64,000 bases of DNA, from assembly GCF_027580225.2 (NCBI RefSeq), contig NC_073346.2, positions 11,124,001 through 11,188,000 on the forward strand, in the 5' to 3' direction. The notes beneath the pieces are model-generated. The model saw only the letters and a list, made by a program, of their open reading frames with translations. It made no database searches and had not been told where the DNA came from. This document shows positions 48,443 to 59,920 of this stretch, piece after piece (positions within the stretch are counted from its first letter, which is position 1; each line of letters begins with the position of its first letter). The stretch is from Misgurnus anguillicaudatus. Lineage: Eukaryota; Chordata; Actinopteri; Cypriniformes; Cobitidae. The position numbers were made by a program, and so were the translations under genes.

Positions 48443-48719
48443 AGCAACACTATGTAGTTTTTTTAACCTTTAAATAATGTCTCTAAAATTATTCCAGTGA
48501 TAGAACAACTTTTAACTGGACAAATTGTACTGTTGCTGCAACCTGAGCAGCCTCCTAAATGCTACAAGCAGACTCTGAAAGTGGTGGTGGAGGGTAGAGC
48601 ACACAGCCCCGCCCCTCCCCCTGCCTGCAGAAGAGTGTCTGATACCAGGCACTGTTGCGCTTTTCAACCACATGGGGGAGCTGTAAGTCATTTTTACATG
48701 GAAACTACATAGTGTTGCT
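48443..48719. mobile_element. TTAA-type MITE (AGCAACACTATGTAGTT ends)
   Basis: A 277 bp element between TTAA repeats (48439-48442 and 48720-48723), with a perfect 17 bp terminal repeat AGCAACACTATGTAGTT / AACTACATAGTGTTGCT. The frames on both strands across it are incidental. Confidence 0.88.
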
Positions 48720-49689
48720 TTAAGATGGTAGAGCATTGTATGCAAAGGTTTTGTGTTTGACTTCCAGAAAACATACAACTGATTAAATGTACAGTATGGG
48801 TCAATGACACAACATGTTCTATTATAAAAATATTGAAAAAAAATGGATATAATGAGTCAGGAACAATGTGTGTTCTGAAAGTTTTGTTTATTGAACAACA
48901 TTTCAGTACATTTGAAAGATTTTTTTCACAAAATATTTTTATATCCCCGTTTAAAAAATGTCAGGTGGTGCAACCAATCATTGTATATTTGCCAGATACT
49001 TTTTTAATGCACTCACTGTGTCATGCTGATTTTTTGTTTATTTAATAGTAGCAGTGTGTAAATATATATATATAAATTATAGGCAAACATTAGCTTGCAT
49101 TTATATCTTGGGATTGTTGAATGCTTTATTCTGATTGGTTGAGAAATGTTCCGTGGATATGCATTATTTTTCAATAAACGCACACCTAACCTGTCAAATT
49201 TCTTAAAAAACCCACCAAAGCCATTTCTTAGTAATGTTTGTGGTAATCGTGGTATGAGTGGAATAATTGACTTTGCTCCTTTAAAATTGCCATTTAGAGT
49301 GTGAATTATTTTAAAAATAATTCAACAGGCTGTCATTAATTATTCATTACTTATTAAAACTAAAATTATTATCTAAATCATTAGTTTATTAAAGTTTTTT
49401 AGCTGAATGTTTTTTTTTATTTCTCAGGAGCCTCATTTGCCTATGATATCAAATTCAATTAAGTAAAATTAAAATGTGTTTGATAAAATAACATTAAAGT
49501 GGTGGCAAGGTTTCAAACATGAATTTTTTATTAGTTAAACACCATTTCTAACCGTTATCTTAAACTAATTTGTACGGACATTTGCCCCACCTGCATTTTA
49601 CAATTTTAAGATACTAAAACAAATGTTTTTTTATTATTATTAAAAGAATACTGAAAATGTATTTATATAACTAAATACACTGTTGATAA

Positions 49690-49960
49690 AAATGGTCAAA
49701 ATATGTACCCCAACTGTCACTGGGCCTGTACCCTTTAAAAAGGTCCTGATATGTACCAATAGGTAAAGATATGTATACATTTGTAACCTTTTGTATCTAA
49801 TATGTATCTTTGAGGTACCAATAAGCACTCTTTGTAACCAGTATGTACCTCTAAAATATTATTATGAACTCTTTAAGTGCAAACCTGTATTATGAAAGGG
49901 TACCACACCAGTGACAACTGGGCTACAAATTTTGAAAAAAAATTTCTGACAGTTTAGGAT
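49690..49960. mobile_element. GTACC-type MITE
   Basis: Words ATGTACCCCAACTGTCACTG on the left and CAGTGACAACTGGG on the right are complementary in part, with repeated GTACC motifs between. A related fragment is at 50100-50160. Confidence 0.6.
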
Positions 49961-50184
49961 TTATAGAATAAAGTGACACACGGCATATATGTATCAAGTT
50001 ACTTTTTTAGTAAATAATGCCCCAGACACAAAACACATTGACCCATAGCTTAAAGGGAATGTAAGTTGGATAAAAGCATCTGTCAAATGCCCAAATACAC
50101 TGTAAGAAGTAAAGGTACAAAGGCTAGCTGTCACTGGGGCGGTGTACCTAAAGCTTGCATACAGTATTAGTAGCCTACGTCAAA

Positions 50185-51490
50185 GGTACACTCAATGCGG
50201 AAGTTCGTCACAACATGTATGTAGCCTGTCATGTGTGTTTCCTTTTTTCACAATATGTGTTCGGCGTGTGGAGTGATCCTACGTGCATCACGTGTCTTGT
50301 CAAAATAAGTGACTGGTGCAGACGCGTCTAAAAGGTTTATGATAAAAGAGACGCTCGCGTTTGCCAGATACTCACTTAATATCATGTGTAATCAGAGTTT
50401 ACTGTTAAAGGAATATTCTATTTTCTTAAAAGAAAAATCCAGATAATTTACTCACCACCATGTCATCCAAAATGTTGATGTCTTTCTTTGTTCAGTCGAG
50501 AAGAAATTATGTTTTTTGAGGAAAACATTGCAGGATTTTTCTCATTTTAATGGACTTTAATAGAGCCCAACATTTAATACTTAACTCAACACATAACAGT
50601 TTTTTTCAACGGAGTTTCAAATGACTATAAACAATCCCAAACGAGGCATAAGGGTCTTATCTAGTGAAACGATTGTCATTTTTGACAAGAAAAATAAAAA
50701 ATATGCTCTTTTAAACCATAACTATCGTCTAGGTCCGGTCCAGCATGACCTAACGTAAATGCGTAGTGACGTAGGGAGGTCACATGTTACATATATAAAA
50801 CGCACATTTGCGAATCATTGTAAACAATAAACTGACACAAAGACATTAATTTGTATCAGTTGACATACAACAACGTCGGAACGGTCCTCTTTCTCCACAC
50901 TTGTAAACACTGGGGCGGAGTTTGGCGTTCGTCCTCTGTGACCTCCTGACGTCATGACGTATTGCGTGAGGTCACGCTGACGCTTTCAGGACCGGATCTA
51001 GACGAGAAATTGTGGTTTAAAAGTGGATATTTGTTATTTTTCTTATCAAAAATGACAATCGTTTCGCTAGATAAGACCCTTATGCCTCGTTCGGGATTGT
51101 TATAGTCATTTGAAACTCTGTTGAAAAAAACTGTTAAGTGTTGAGTTAAGTATTAAATGTTGGGCTCTATTAAAGTAAAAAATGAGAAAAATCCTGCAAT
51201 GTTTTCCTCAAAAAACATAATTTCTTCTCGACTGAACAAAGAAAGACATCAACATTTTGGATGACATGGTGGTGAGTAAATTATCTGGATTTTTCTTATA
51301 AGAAAATGGAATATTCCTTTAAGGGAGTGTATTTTGTGAACGTGAGCGTCTCTTTTATCATAAACAGTTTTGACGCGTGTGCAGCAGGCACTTATTTTGA
51401 CGAAACACGTGATGCACATGGTTCACATGACACTCCGAACACTTATTTTGAATTTGCGCCCCTCGGATGAGCAGTCACAAGCCGCCACTG
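50185..51490. mobile_element. CAGTGGCGGC hAT MITE, left-truncated and split by a TTAA foldback
   Basis: The arms GAAGTTCGTCACAACATGTA (left) and the right end AGTCACAAGCCGCCACTG match 54055-54415. The left terminus is lost. The 918 bp foldback (50405-51322) sits at a TTAA in its centre. Confidence 0.75.
50405..51322. mobile_element. 918 bp TTAA-type long foldback (copy 2)
   Basis: Borders ACTG-TTAAAGGAATATTC and GAATATTCCTTTAA-GGGA place TTAA at both edges. Arms are the same as 26029-26940. Because the arms are symmetrical, the asymmetric centre shows that this copy is in the opposite orientation. Confidence 0.9.
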
Positions 51491-53640
51491 GTGGTTTACA
51501 AGTCTATATCTTCCTCACAATTTACATCATTAGATGTCAACAGAAATTTAGCTGTGACCAATGTAATATTTCACATCCAGAATAAATCAGTTAACAGTCA
51601 GTTGTTGAAATATAGTCTCCTCTCTGTGTGTCAACAGACTGGAAAGAAAACTTGCCCAGGAAGCTGCTTTTTGATTGTTATTTCATTCTTGTGTGTGTGT
51701 GTCTGTTTGTGTTATTAGTCAAACCGTGGAACCGTATGACATGTCGAAAGTTTATTTGATTCTCTTGTTTATTTCTTGTTCGGCTGTGATGTTGGCATAA
51801 CGGTTATTTTGCTTGCATTTCTGGATAACTAAATTTATGGTTTGACTTTGTTTATTGTGTGATGTTACATTCCGATGCGTTCAAATAAAAAATAGACAAG
51901 CGGGTAACAAGTGGGTTTCGACTGTACTTTCCCACAATAAAAAGCGAAGCGTCTCCGGTAACTAGTCTCCTTAGTCACAACGCAGACAAAACAGGAGGAC
52001 AAGAGAATTTCACAGATGAGGAAATCATAAATCGTAAGTGCAAATCTGATTAGCCTAACAGGCCACCTACGGTAACGTTCAGCCAATTTCTGTTTTATTT
52101 TACGGCCTTTGTCTGTTTTGCAAGTAATTATGGCATGACATAACTGTCGTCCCCTAAACCCATTCGCTTTTGCGGTGTGAATCACAATGCACTTCACCAG
52201 TTAAATGAGAGGGTTACCATTAAACCACATGTAAACGATTAGTCTCTACAATAATAGCCGAGTAAGGAGTCAGACTTAAACCAGTACACAAGGCTGGCCG
52301 CAGGCAAAATCACTGCTGTTAACCCTTGCAAGCAAAGCATTGTGTGTGTGTGTGTGTATTTAATTTAGATTATAGACCCTGACTCCTTCAAGATTAGCAT
52401 CCTTGACCCAACCACAGTTTCCATTGATGAAGAACAAATAGGAAGGAGGGAATCACAATTTATGAGGAAAATCAAGATATTTTCCTGCAAGTTTTCCTCA
52501 CGGGGAATCTTAAGGCTTGAAAACAACCCTAACTCGTTGATTTTTTATCGGATGAGGTCCAATTATATTAGAGATTCCCTAGAAATTCCCCAGAGAGACA
52601 AACAATCGCATCCAAGTTGCCACACCTTAGTTGTACATTCATCATGATCGTGACAACCTCCGAGAAAGGCATGTCTGACTGGATCTTATTTTTCAGCAAA
52701 TTATATAATATAAAGGCCACAATCTTTGACATTTCAAAGTGTAGGAAGAATTCCCTTCAGGTTTAGATCCCAGGCCCTCATGCAAGCCCTGACATTTTCT
52801 TTTTGTCGTAATCCTGCTTGCTTATCAGCTTATCAGTCCTTATCTATAGAACACCATCTGTGATTTTCAACTGTACTCTGAGAATATCACCTGTATGTCA
52901 GGACAACAGTACAACTGTCTGCTTCAACAGAAGAAACTCTTCATTTAAGTCAGACTGAAATGATGTTGTATCCTAAATGAACTTTCACATTCATGGTGCA
53001 CCCGATTATAATCAAACACTCCGTCTAATGTGATGAATTGCTAACCACTAATGTGCTGATAAGCAATAGTGTGTCATTAAATCGCGGTGCGCTTAAGTAA
53101 CAGTAAAGTAAAGTATCATTATTAATATGCAAAGGCAGCTGTGACTGATTTAGATAACCAGCAAGTATTTGGATAAGGAGAGTTGGGGGCAATTCTTCAA
53201 AATAAACAGAAAACCAAACTTCTAAACATATTTGCGTGGATGTTGGAGAATGATCTCATCGGTTCATAGACGCGGCTTTTGGGAGGAGGGCCAAGCATCT
53301 GTGGAGAATTAGTGAAAGTTTAAAGGATATTCAACCAATAAATACTTTGCTAATTACAGTTTGTAAAATAGAGGAACAATAAACTTCTGTTCTGGCTGTT
53401 AATTAAACCTTTTAACAGCCAATAAACAAGTCTTATTTATTTTACAATCTATAAAGGTGCATGTGTATCTATACAGTTTACTGTATCTATGTCTAATCAT
53501 TTTTGGGTTAAAAAAGTTATAAGTTAGGTGGTTGCCTTAAAATGTTTAGTAAATTCAACTTAAAAACAACAGAAAGACCCTGCACACAATAAATCTTAAA
53601 ACAATCCCTTTTTGCAAGATTCATAGTGTGCAGGATCTTG
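51491..53640. other. Unique sequence with a short (TG)n
   Basis: Single-copy DNA. TG repeats occur near 51691-51705 and at 52341-52358. No gene recognised; the frame 51865-52197 (minus) has no domain. Confidence 0.5.
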
Positions 53641-53647
53641 CTGTTGT

Positions 53648-54557
53648 TGTTAAGCCCTTTTCACCCAGACATTCCAGAAAATACACGGAAAACGCACCTG
53701 GGATTTTTCCGGGATCGTTGAATTTTTTTTGTTCATCCACACTGCCAATGATTTGCCGGCATCTGCAAGGTCCCGGAAAGACATGTGACCTGTTTAAAGT
53801 CCTGCACTATCTTCTACCCAGCATCTGAAGTTTGCATATTATTTATTATTTCTCTCTCCAGAAACAATTTGTGTGCATTTTTGTTTATGATAAGATTATA
53901 AAGGAGCGTGTGACGTGCCATTCTATGCTGGTGAATGATCTCAGCTTTAGAGTGGATATTTGACGAGCTCCCTGATCTCTGATTTAATACAGTTTCAGAC
54001 ATTTATCATCGTGAATGTTTATATGGATTTAAAACCCATCATGTTCACACAGAGCAGTGGCGGCTGGTGACTTCTTTTTTGAAGCGCACAATCCGAAGTT
54101 CGTCACAATATGTATGTAGACCGTCATGTGTGTGGTTCGTAATTTCAAAATATGTGTTCTGCGCTTTGAGAGATCGTGTGTGCATCACGTGTCATGCCAA
54201 AATAAGTGCCTGCTGCAGACGCGTGGAAAGGGTTTTAAAAAGCAAAACAGTTTTGACGTGTGCAGTAGGCACTTATTTTGACAAAACACGTGATGCACAC
54301 AGGATCTCTCGAAACGCAGGACACATATTTTCGAAAAGGGAACCACACACGTGACAATCCGAACCCTTATTTTGAATTAGCGCATCCTCGGATGAGCAGT
54401 CACGAGCCGCCACTGACACAGAGGGTTTTCTGGGTATCTTACTAGGTCCTCATTCCGGCAACGATCCCAGAAGATTTACGGGACGTGTTTGCGTTCACAC
54501 AGAACCTTGTCTGGCAATTTTACGGGTATTTTCTGGGACCAAAGGTCTGTTTTGAAT
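53648..54557. mobile_element. MITE (CAGACATTCCAGAAAATAC ends) split by 54055-54415
   Basis: Left CAGACATTCCAGAAAATACA and right GGTATTTTCTGGGACCAAAG then GTCTG pair. The words CCGGGATCG and CGATCCC also pair. The hAT MITE lies inside it, with its target duplication ACACAGAG formed from this element. Confidence 0.65.
54055..54415. mobile_element. CAGTGGCGGCTGG hAT MITE, complete
   Basis: A 361 bp element with a perfect 8 bp duplication ACACAGAG (54047-54054 and 54416-54423). CAGTGGCGGCT and AGCCGCCACTG pair, as do inner arms (GTGCATCACGTG / CACGTGATGCAC). It is the best copy of this family here. Confidence 0.93.
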
Positions 54558-54666
54558 ATTGACCATGTTTGATTTTGGTTCTGAAGCACCTTTTACCTAC
54601 AGGTGTGTGAGGGTGATTGCTGAGTTAATTTAACTTAAAAATTTTAGTTGACATAACAATTTTTAC

Positions 54667-55124
54667 TAGGGATGCACCGATAGGATTGTTTTGGGCCGAT
54701 ACCGATTCCGATTTAAACAGACAGCTTCTGGCCGATACCGATGCCGATAACGATATTAAACACTCGTATACAATACTATACAGTTGGTCTATTAGCTAGT
54801 TTATTTCTGCATCAAATTATTTTTCCTGAACATGGATTGGATCTAATTAACATTCAACTGACCAACATAATAAGAGAGGCACAAATTAATCTAAAACAAA
54901 TATAATAAGACAGCATGACAACCTTCAAAGGTGGTTTTTGCTATTCAGCATTTATTTTATTAACAACATCAACTAATTTTTTACATATAATGGATTTCTT
55001 TATGCAGTTAATTAATAAACAATCGTATCGGCCTTTCTCGTGCTATTGCCGATATTCCGATGGTTTCAAATTCATCAAAAATCGGCCGATAAATATCGGT
55101 GGCCGATACATCGGTGCATCACTA
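54667..55124. mobile_element. TAGGGATGCACCGAT hAT MITE (copy 1)
   Basis: A 458 bp element with a perfect 8 bp duplication ATTTTTAC (54659-54666 and 55125-55132). The ends TAGGGATGCACCGAT and ATCGGTGCATCACTA pair. The GGCCGATACCGAT motifs are shared with 59473-59920. It interrupts an older AGTTAA/TTAACT-type MITE (about 54620-55235). Confidence 0.93.
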
Positions 55125-55261
55125 ATTTTTACTCAACTTTTATGAGTTAACTAATCTCTTTAAGATAAATTAACTCAACATTTTTCTAAAAAACTTACTT
55201 TTTTAAGTTGAACAAACATATCTTATTTTACAGTTTATGTATTGTATATATCTATACACAA

Positions 55262-55850
55262 TCAGTACTATGCAAAAGTTTTAGGCCACCACCAGCTTTG
55301 TTGTATTAAAATTACTATTAATAACCATCTATATTAACCTTTAGCAAGAGGCAAAAGAAAATATAAATGTTGATTTTGATCTAAATTTAGGTTTTCATAA
55401 AAATAAGTACATTAAGCCCTTGTCATTAAACATCTAAAATGATCAGTATTTGTACATTTTGTGGCAGGTGTACCGTCCTAAATGCTCAGTCTAATATAAA
55501 GATGCGTGCATCCATATGCATGTGAAATTTTGGTTTCGGTTTAAAAACATGCAGGAATTAGAAAATAAAGTGCAGGACTTGCTTGATGGTAAAATAGTTA
55601 TTAGGTGTGACAAGACTTGAAAACGATCTTCCTTGCACTGACTGACAGATCCAAAGCATGCACACATACAGACGCGTGGCCGCACAACCCAGATATGTAC
55701 ACACAAATAACATTATTTTAGATCTTGCATTACAGTACATCTTAAAGTTGTCTGTCTCAATTTCAATCAAACAATAAAAAAAGAAAAAAGTTGAACATAC
55801 ATTTTTCCTATAGATATTGTTTTTGACTTTGTGTGTGCCAAATCTATTAG
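55262..55850. mobile_element. Possible Tc1-like non-autonomous fragment
   Basis: It begins with ATGCAAAAGTTTTAGGCCAC, a sequence I associate with the ends of fish Tc1-like elements. No matching right end or transposase was found, so the right border is a guess. Confidence 0.3.
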
Positions 55851-56136
55851 TTTAACCAGTGTTTTAAGGTATGGATTTTGTTTTTAAACCTTCAAAAATC
55901 TTTAACTTGATTATTCTCAAAACTGACTTTGCTGAGCCAACTTCAAACACGTGTAGCTCTGTCATTTTTTCTCAGATTTCAACAAAGCATACATCGTTTT
56001 AAATTACTGTAATGTTAAAATATAATTAACTCATTTTTGCAAACTTGCTCATTCTGACTTAATTTGCCAGCACAAGACACATTTAGTTTTCAGGTCTCTT
56101 TGTTAAGATACAAACAGAAAATCTTGGAAATATGTA

Positions 56137-56547
56137 CACTGTAAAAAATTCTGTAGAAATTACAATGTTATTGCAGCTGGGTTGCCGGTAATTTACGGTA
56201 GATTTAGATGTGTGTTATTTACTGGCAAGGGTTTGTTCAAGGTTGAATGGATGTTAAATATTAACAAGTCTATCTTTACAGAATAAAACTATACAATAAC
56301 AGCCTAAAAGCATTCTGGGATCCAGAAATCATCATCAAACTTTTTCTGTTTTTGCTTCAGATTTTGTTTCCCAGAATGTTTTGCTTGATGCTGTTTTTTT
56401 AGTTTTACTCTGTAAAGACAAAGACTTGTAAATGTTTAATGTTCATTTAACTTTGAACCAAATGTTGCCAGTAAATAACAAAAATTTAAATCTACGGTAA
56501 GTTACCGGCAACCCAGCTGCAATTTCTATGGATTTTTTTTTACAGTG
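56137..56547. mobile_element. CACTGTAAAAAA foldback MITE (copy 2)
   Basis: A 411 bp near-twin of 35099-35516, also between TA repeats. It lies 0.45 kb upstream of the colec10 start codon and 0.24 kb before the possible TATA box. Confidence 0.9.
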
Positions 56548-56784
56548 TACCCAAAATGTAAAAAAATGTCTTCAAGTGAGCCTTTATTGTGAACTCTTTG
56601 ACACTAAGCACATCTTGAACTCTTTTGAGAAGACTGAAGTCTAAGAGATCCTAAAGGTTACTAATGGATCGCTCAATGGTAAAATGTATTTTCTGGTTGT
56701 ATTCTAATATAGAGACTGAGAAATAATAAATAAAATATACGGTCACTAAACAACAATCAAAACAACAAATCTAAAATATCTATC

Positions 56785-56790
56785 TATAAA
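56785..56790 (+). promoter_or_regulatory. Possible TATA box upstream of colec10
   Basis: TATAAA lies 205 bases upstream of the colec10 start codon in otherwise unique AT-rich DNA. It is the only plausible TATA element I noticed between the upstream MITE (ending 56547) and the ATG. If used, it implies a 5' untranslated region of roughly 175 nt. In AT-rich DNA such a hexamer is common, so support is weak. Confidence 0.2.
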
Positions 56791-56994
56791 GCGTAACTCA
56801 CTTAATTCCAAAATAATCCTTACATAGCAACTCTCTTAAGTGAATTCCTAACATTTAGCATAAGGAGATAGCGTGCGATCTGGACAGTGTTGTTTGAAAG
56901 CTAAACACAGATATGATAAGGTCTGGCAGACATTGGTAAAACTCCCTTCTCATTCTGTCCTTTTGAGAACAGAGCAAAGTTTCCACTGCAAGCC

Positions 56995-57109
56995 ATGGAT
57001 GGAGAAAATTTCAGCAGGAAACTATTTCTATTTTTATTTCTTTGTCACGTCAACCAAGTTTGTACGACAACAGAGGTGTGTTCAAACAGTATTCTCCCTG
57101 GACCTAAAG
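56995..57109 (+). CDS. colec10: colec10 exon 1 (signal peptide, N-terminal region, first Gly-X-Y)
   Basis: First coding exon of collectin-10 (CL-L1), a secreted soluble pattern-recognition lectin that binds sugars in a calcium-dependent way and, in mammals, pairs with collectin-11 and MASP proteases of the lectin complement pathway. The exon encodes residues 1-38. A short polar start is followed by a hydrophobic core (LFLFLFL, residues 10-16), a typical signal peptide. Cysteines at 23 and 29 suit N-terminal oligomerisation. The end, EVCSNSILPGPK, closely resembles human COLEC10 (EVCATHTISPGPK) as I remember it and opens the collagen repeat. The start is the first ATG after an in-frame TAA at 56917-56919. 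The donor is AAAG|GTATTT, phase 1. Collectin-11 is the main alternative, but the neck exon favours collectin-10. Start and exon are inferred without transcript data. Confidence 0.88.
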
Positions 57110-57783
57110 GTATTTATATGCTTTTATGATATTAAGAGAGATTGTATGAAAGTTGAAATATCATCATTCCTGCTCAAATCACTTTAAATCTCCTGCTATT
57201 TCCACGTTATAATTCTTAAAAACGTCATTCATGAGTTCATGCTTACAGGAACCACCTATATAATTTGCACCCTGCTTTGGCTCCCTGCCGTCAGACTGGA
57301 TAAATATCAGTAAAACCAGACATTTAAAGACCTACAGTAGCTGCTCTTATTACAAAGAACCCTGCTGGTAAAACCCAACAATGTGCATGTGTTCAATTTT
57401 GTTCTGTCATTTATAGGCTCAGCTAAAGAAATGGTGTGAAACATTAACTGTAATGCGCTTGTGGTCAGCTGTTATTCCATTACGTAAAACATCACAATCC
57501 ATAGTGAATTTGCATGGTGGCAGAAACTTCTATTCAGCCTATTTCTGGGAATCAGTGTGTGTGTCACCATATATAGTATACGCACACACACTTACATATA
57601 TATTAAGGCTGTTAAGAGGAAATGTCTCTGCCACTGTCTCATGGTTTTAGCAATGCCAATAAACTTGACACTCTAGAGATTGAATAACTGTCTGTATTTA
57701 AACAGCTGCGATGTAACAGAGAAGTGTGTTTGGGTAAGACCCATCCCAAACAGTTATGTCTGTACACTTTCTTCATTCAACAG

Positions 57784-57855
57784 GAGATCCAGGTGAGGTG
57801 GGCGCAGAAGGCGAGGAGGGAAGAATGGGGAAAACCGGCCCACCTGGCCTCCAAG
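57784..57855 (+). CDS. colec10: colec10 exon 2 (collagen-like)
   Basis: A 72 nt exon with CAG acceptor and GTTTGA donor, phase 1 at both ends. It encodes eight perfect Gly-X-Y triplets (residues 39-62: GDP GEV GAE GEE GRM GKT GPP GLQ). The first glycine codon is completed by the last base of exon 1. Acidic and basic X/Y residues with few prolines resemble the charged collagen stalk of collectin-10/11. The stalk trimerises and, by family knowledge, carries the protease-binding region. There is no frame break. Confidence 0.92.
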
Positions 57856-58054
57856 GTTTGAAAAACGTTGTTGTTTAACGGATCAGTGAAAGATTAAAGG
57901 GAAGTTGGTTAAAGCGCGACTGTTTACTATCCATAGAGAGAGAAAAAACTAGTTAACTCAAATCAACAGTTTTAATATGAGCAATTGTGCTTTAAAGTGA
58001 AGTGGCGTGAAGTAAAACAGCAACAGAGGTTCAAAGTTCACGGGGTTGATTTCT

Positions 58055-58294
58055 TAACGGGATATTTCACCCAAAAATGAAAACTCTCATGTTGTTACAA
58101 ACCTATATAAATGTATTTGTATTAATGACCACAAAGGAAGATATCCATAGTATTAATTTTACTACTACGGAAGCCTCTGGTTTGGTTACAAACATTCCTC
58201 AAAATATCTTCCTTGGGAATTTATGCAGGTTTGTAACAACATGAAAGCGAGTAAATGACAGAATTTTCATTTTTGGGTGAACTATCTCTTTAAA
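58055..58294. mobile_element. Angel-like foldback MITE (copy 3), in colec10 intron 2
   Basis: Ends ACGGGATATTTCACCC and GGGTGAACTATCTCTTTAA, with arms ATGTTGTTACAAACCT / AGGTTTGTAACAACAT. More diverged than copy 2. Confidence 0.85.
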
Positions 58295-58533
58295 GTGATA
58301 CTCCAGCCAAATATCAAAATTAACCCATGATTTACTCACCCTCAAGCAATGCGAGATACACATTTCCATCATCTTTCAGACTAACACATTTGGAGTTGTT
58401 GTAGTAAACGTCTTTGCTTTTCCAAGCGTATAATGGTAGAAAACAGCGATCAGTCAACTTCTGACTTTAAACCCCAAAAAAGTGCACTCATCCTTCAATC
58501 GGTTAGCTACCCCAGTCTCACATAATTATGTAC

Positions 58534-58999
58534 CTATAGTAACGTAATTTTTTATTCTTTTTTGTGATACTGTCACAAATTTCCAAGTTTTTTTTTTTGT
58601 GATCGTAATCATGAATTTCTGTTTATGTGTCATTGTCACGTATTGGTTACTCAACTGCTTTTTCCTATTTTCAAACCATTGTCGCTTCGGTTTAGGGTTA
58701 AATTTGGTGTTTGCGTTAGGATGTCACTTTAAGTATTGGTTTATACTATTTTTTCTGATTTTTAAAAATATTTTTAAACCATTGTTGCCTGGCGTTAGGG
58801 TTACAGTTGGGTTTGAGTAAGAATGTCATATTATGTAAATCTAACCCTAGTGACAATGGTAAGAAAATAGGACCAAACAGTTGAGTAACCAATACCTGAC
58901 AATGACACGTAAACAGAAATTTGTGATACGATAAAAAAAAAAAACACAGAAATTCTTGACAGTATCACGAAAAAGAATAAAAAAAATACGTGACTATAG
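58534..58999. mobile_element. 466 bp foldback MITE, in colec10 intron 2
   Basis: Left CTATAGTAACGTAATTTTTT and right AAAAATACGTGACTATAG pair. Long inner arms include TTCTGTTTATGTGTCATTGT and ACAATGACACGTAAACAGAA, and GGTTACTCAACTG / CAGTTGAGTAACC. Confidence 0.85.
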
Positions 59000-59472
59000 A
59001 CGGTTTCAGCAGTAACAACATAAACAAGTGCCGTCCGTGGTCAACACGTAACTTCCGGTAAACTCCGCTAAGAATAAATAAAACAAAGTACTTTAAACGT
59101 AGTTTATTTATATAACAAGCAAAAAAACAACACATAGATTATCTAGGAAACCAAAACATATGGTATTTGTTCAGTTTAGCAAATAATCAGACCTTTAAAA
59201 ACTGAAACCGCTGTAAAGTTTGGACCAGACGCGTATCGCGTCACCGCACGTGCGTCCGATGAAACGCTTAATTTCGTGAGACTGGGCTCTCTATCCACAT
59301 GGCTCCGGGGGGTTGGTGAAGGTCTTCTGTGGGTGGTCCGTGTGATTTTGTAAGAAAAATATTTATAGCTAATATCTAACTTTATAAACTGTAATAACTA
59401 GCTTCCGGTAGCGGCGGCATCTTGGACCAAGATGGCGCCATTACCAAAAGCTAGTTATTGTAGTTTATAAAG

Positions 59473-59920
59473 TAGGGATGCACCGATAGGATTTTTTTGG
59501 GCCGATACCGATTTAAACAGACAGCTTCTGGCCGATACCGATGCAGATACCGATTGTATACAATACTATACAGTTGGTCTATTAGCTAGTTTATTTGTGC
59601 ATCAAATAACTTTTACTGAACATGGATTTGATCTAATTAACATTTAACTGACCAACATAATAAGAGAGGCACAAATTAAGCTAAAACAAATATAATAAGA
59701 CAGCATGACAACCTTCAAAGGTGGTTTTTGCTATTCAGCATTTATTTTATTAACAACATTAACCTTTTTTTTTTTTTACATATAATGGATTTCTTTATGT
59801 AGTTAATTAATAAACAATTGGTATCGGCCTTTCTCGTGCTATTGCCGATATGCCGATGGTTTCAAATTCATCAAAAATCGGCCGATAAATATTGGCGGCC
59901 GATACATCGGTGCATCACTA
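59473..59920. mobile_element. TAGGGATGCACCGAT hAT MITE (copy 2), in colec10 intron 2
   Basis: A 448 bp element with a perfect 8 bp duplication TTATAAAG (59465-59472 and 59921-59928). The body is nearly the same as 54667-55124. It sits beside the palindrome AGCGGCGGCATCTTGGACCA, in an older foldback. Confidence 0.93.
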
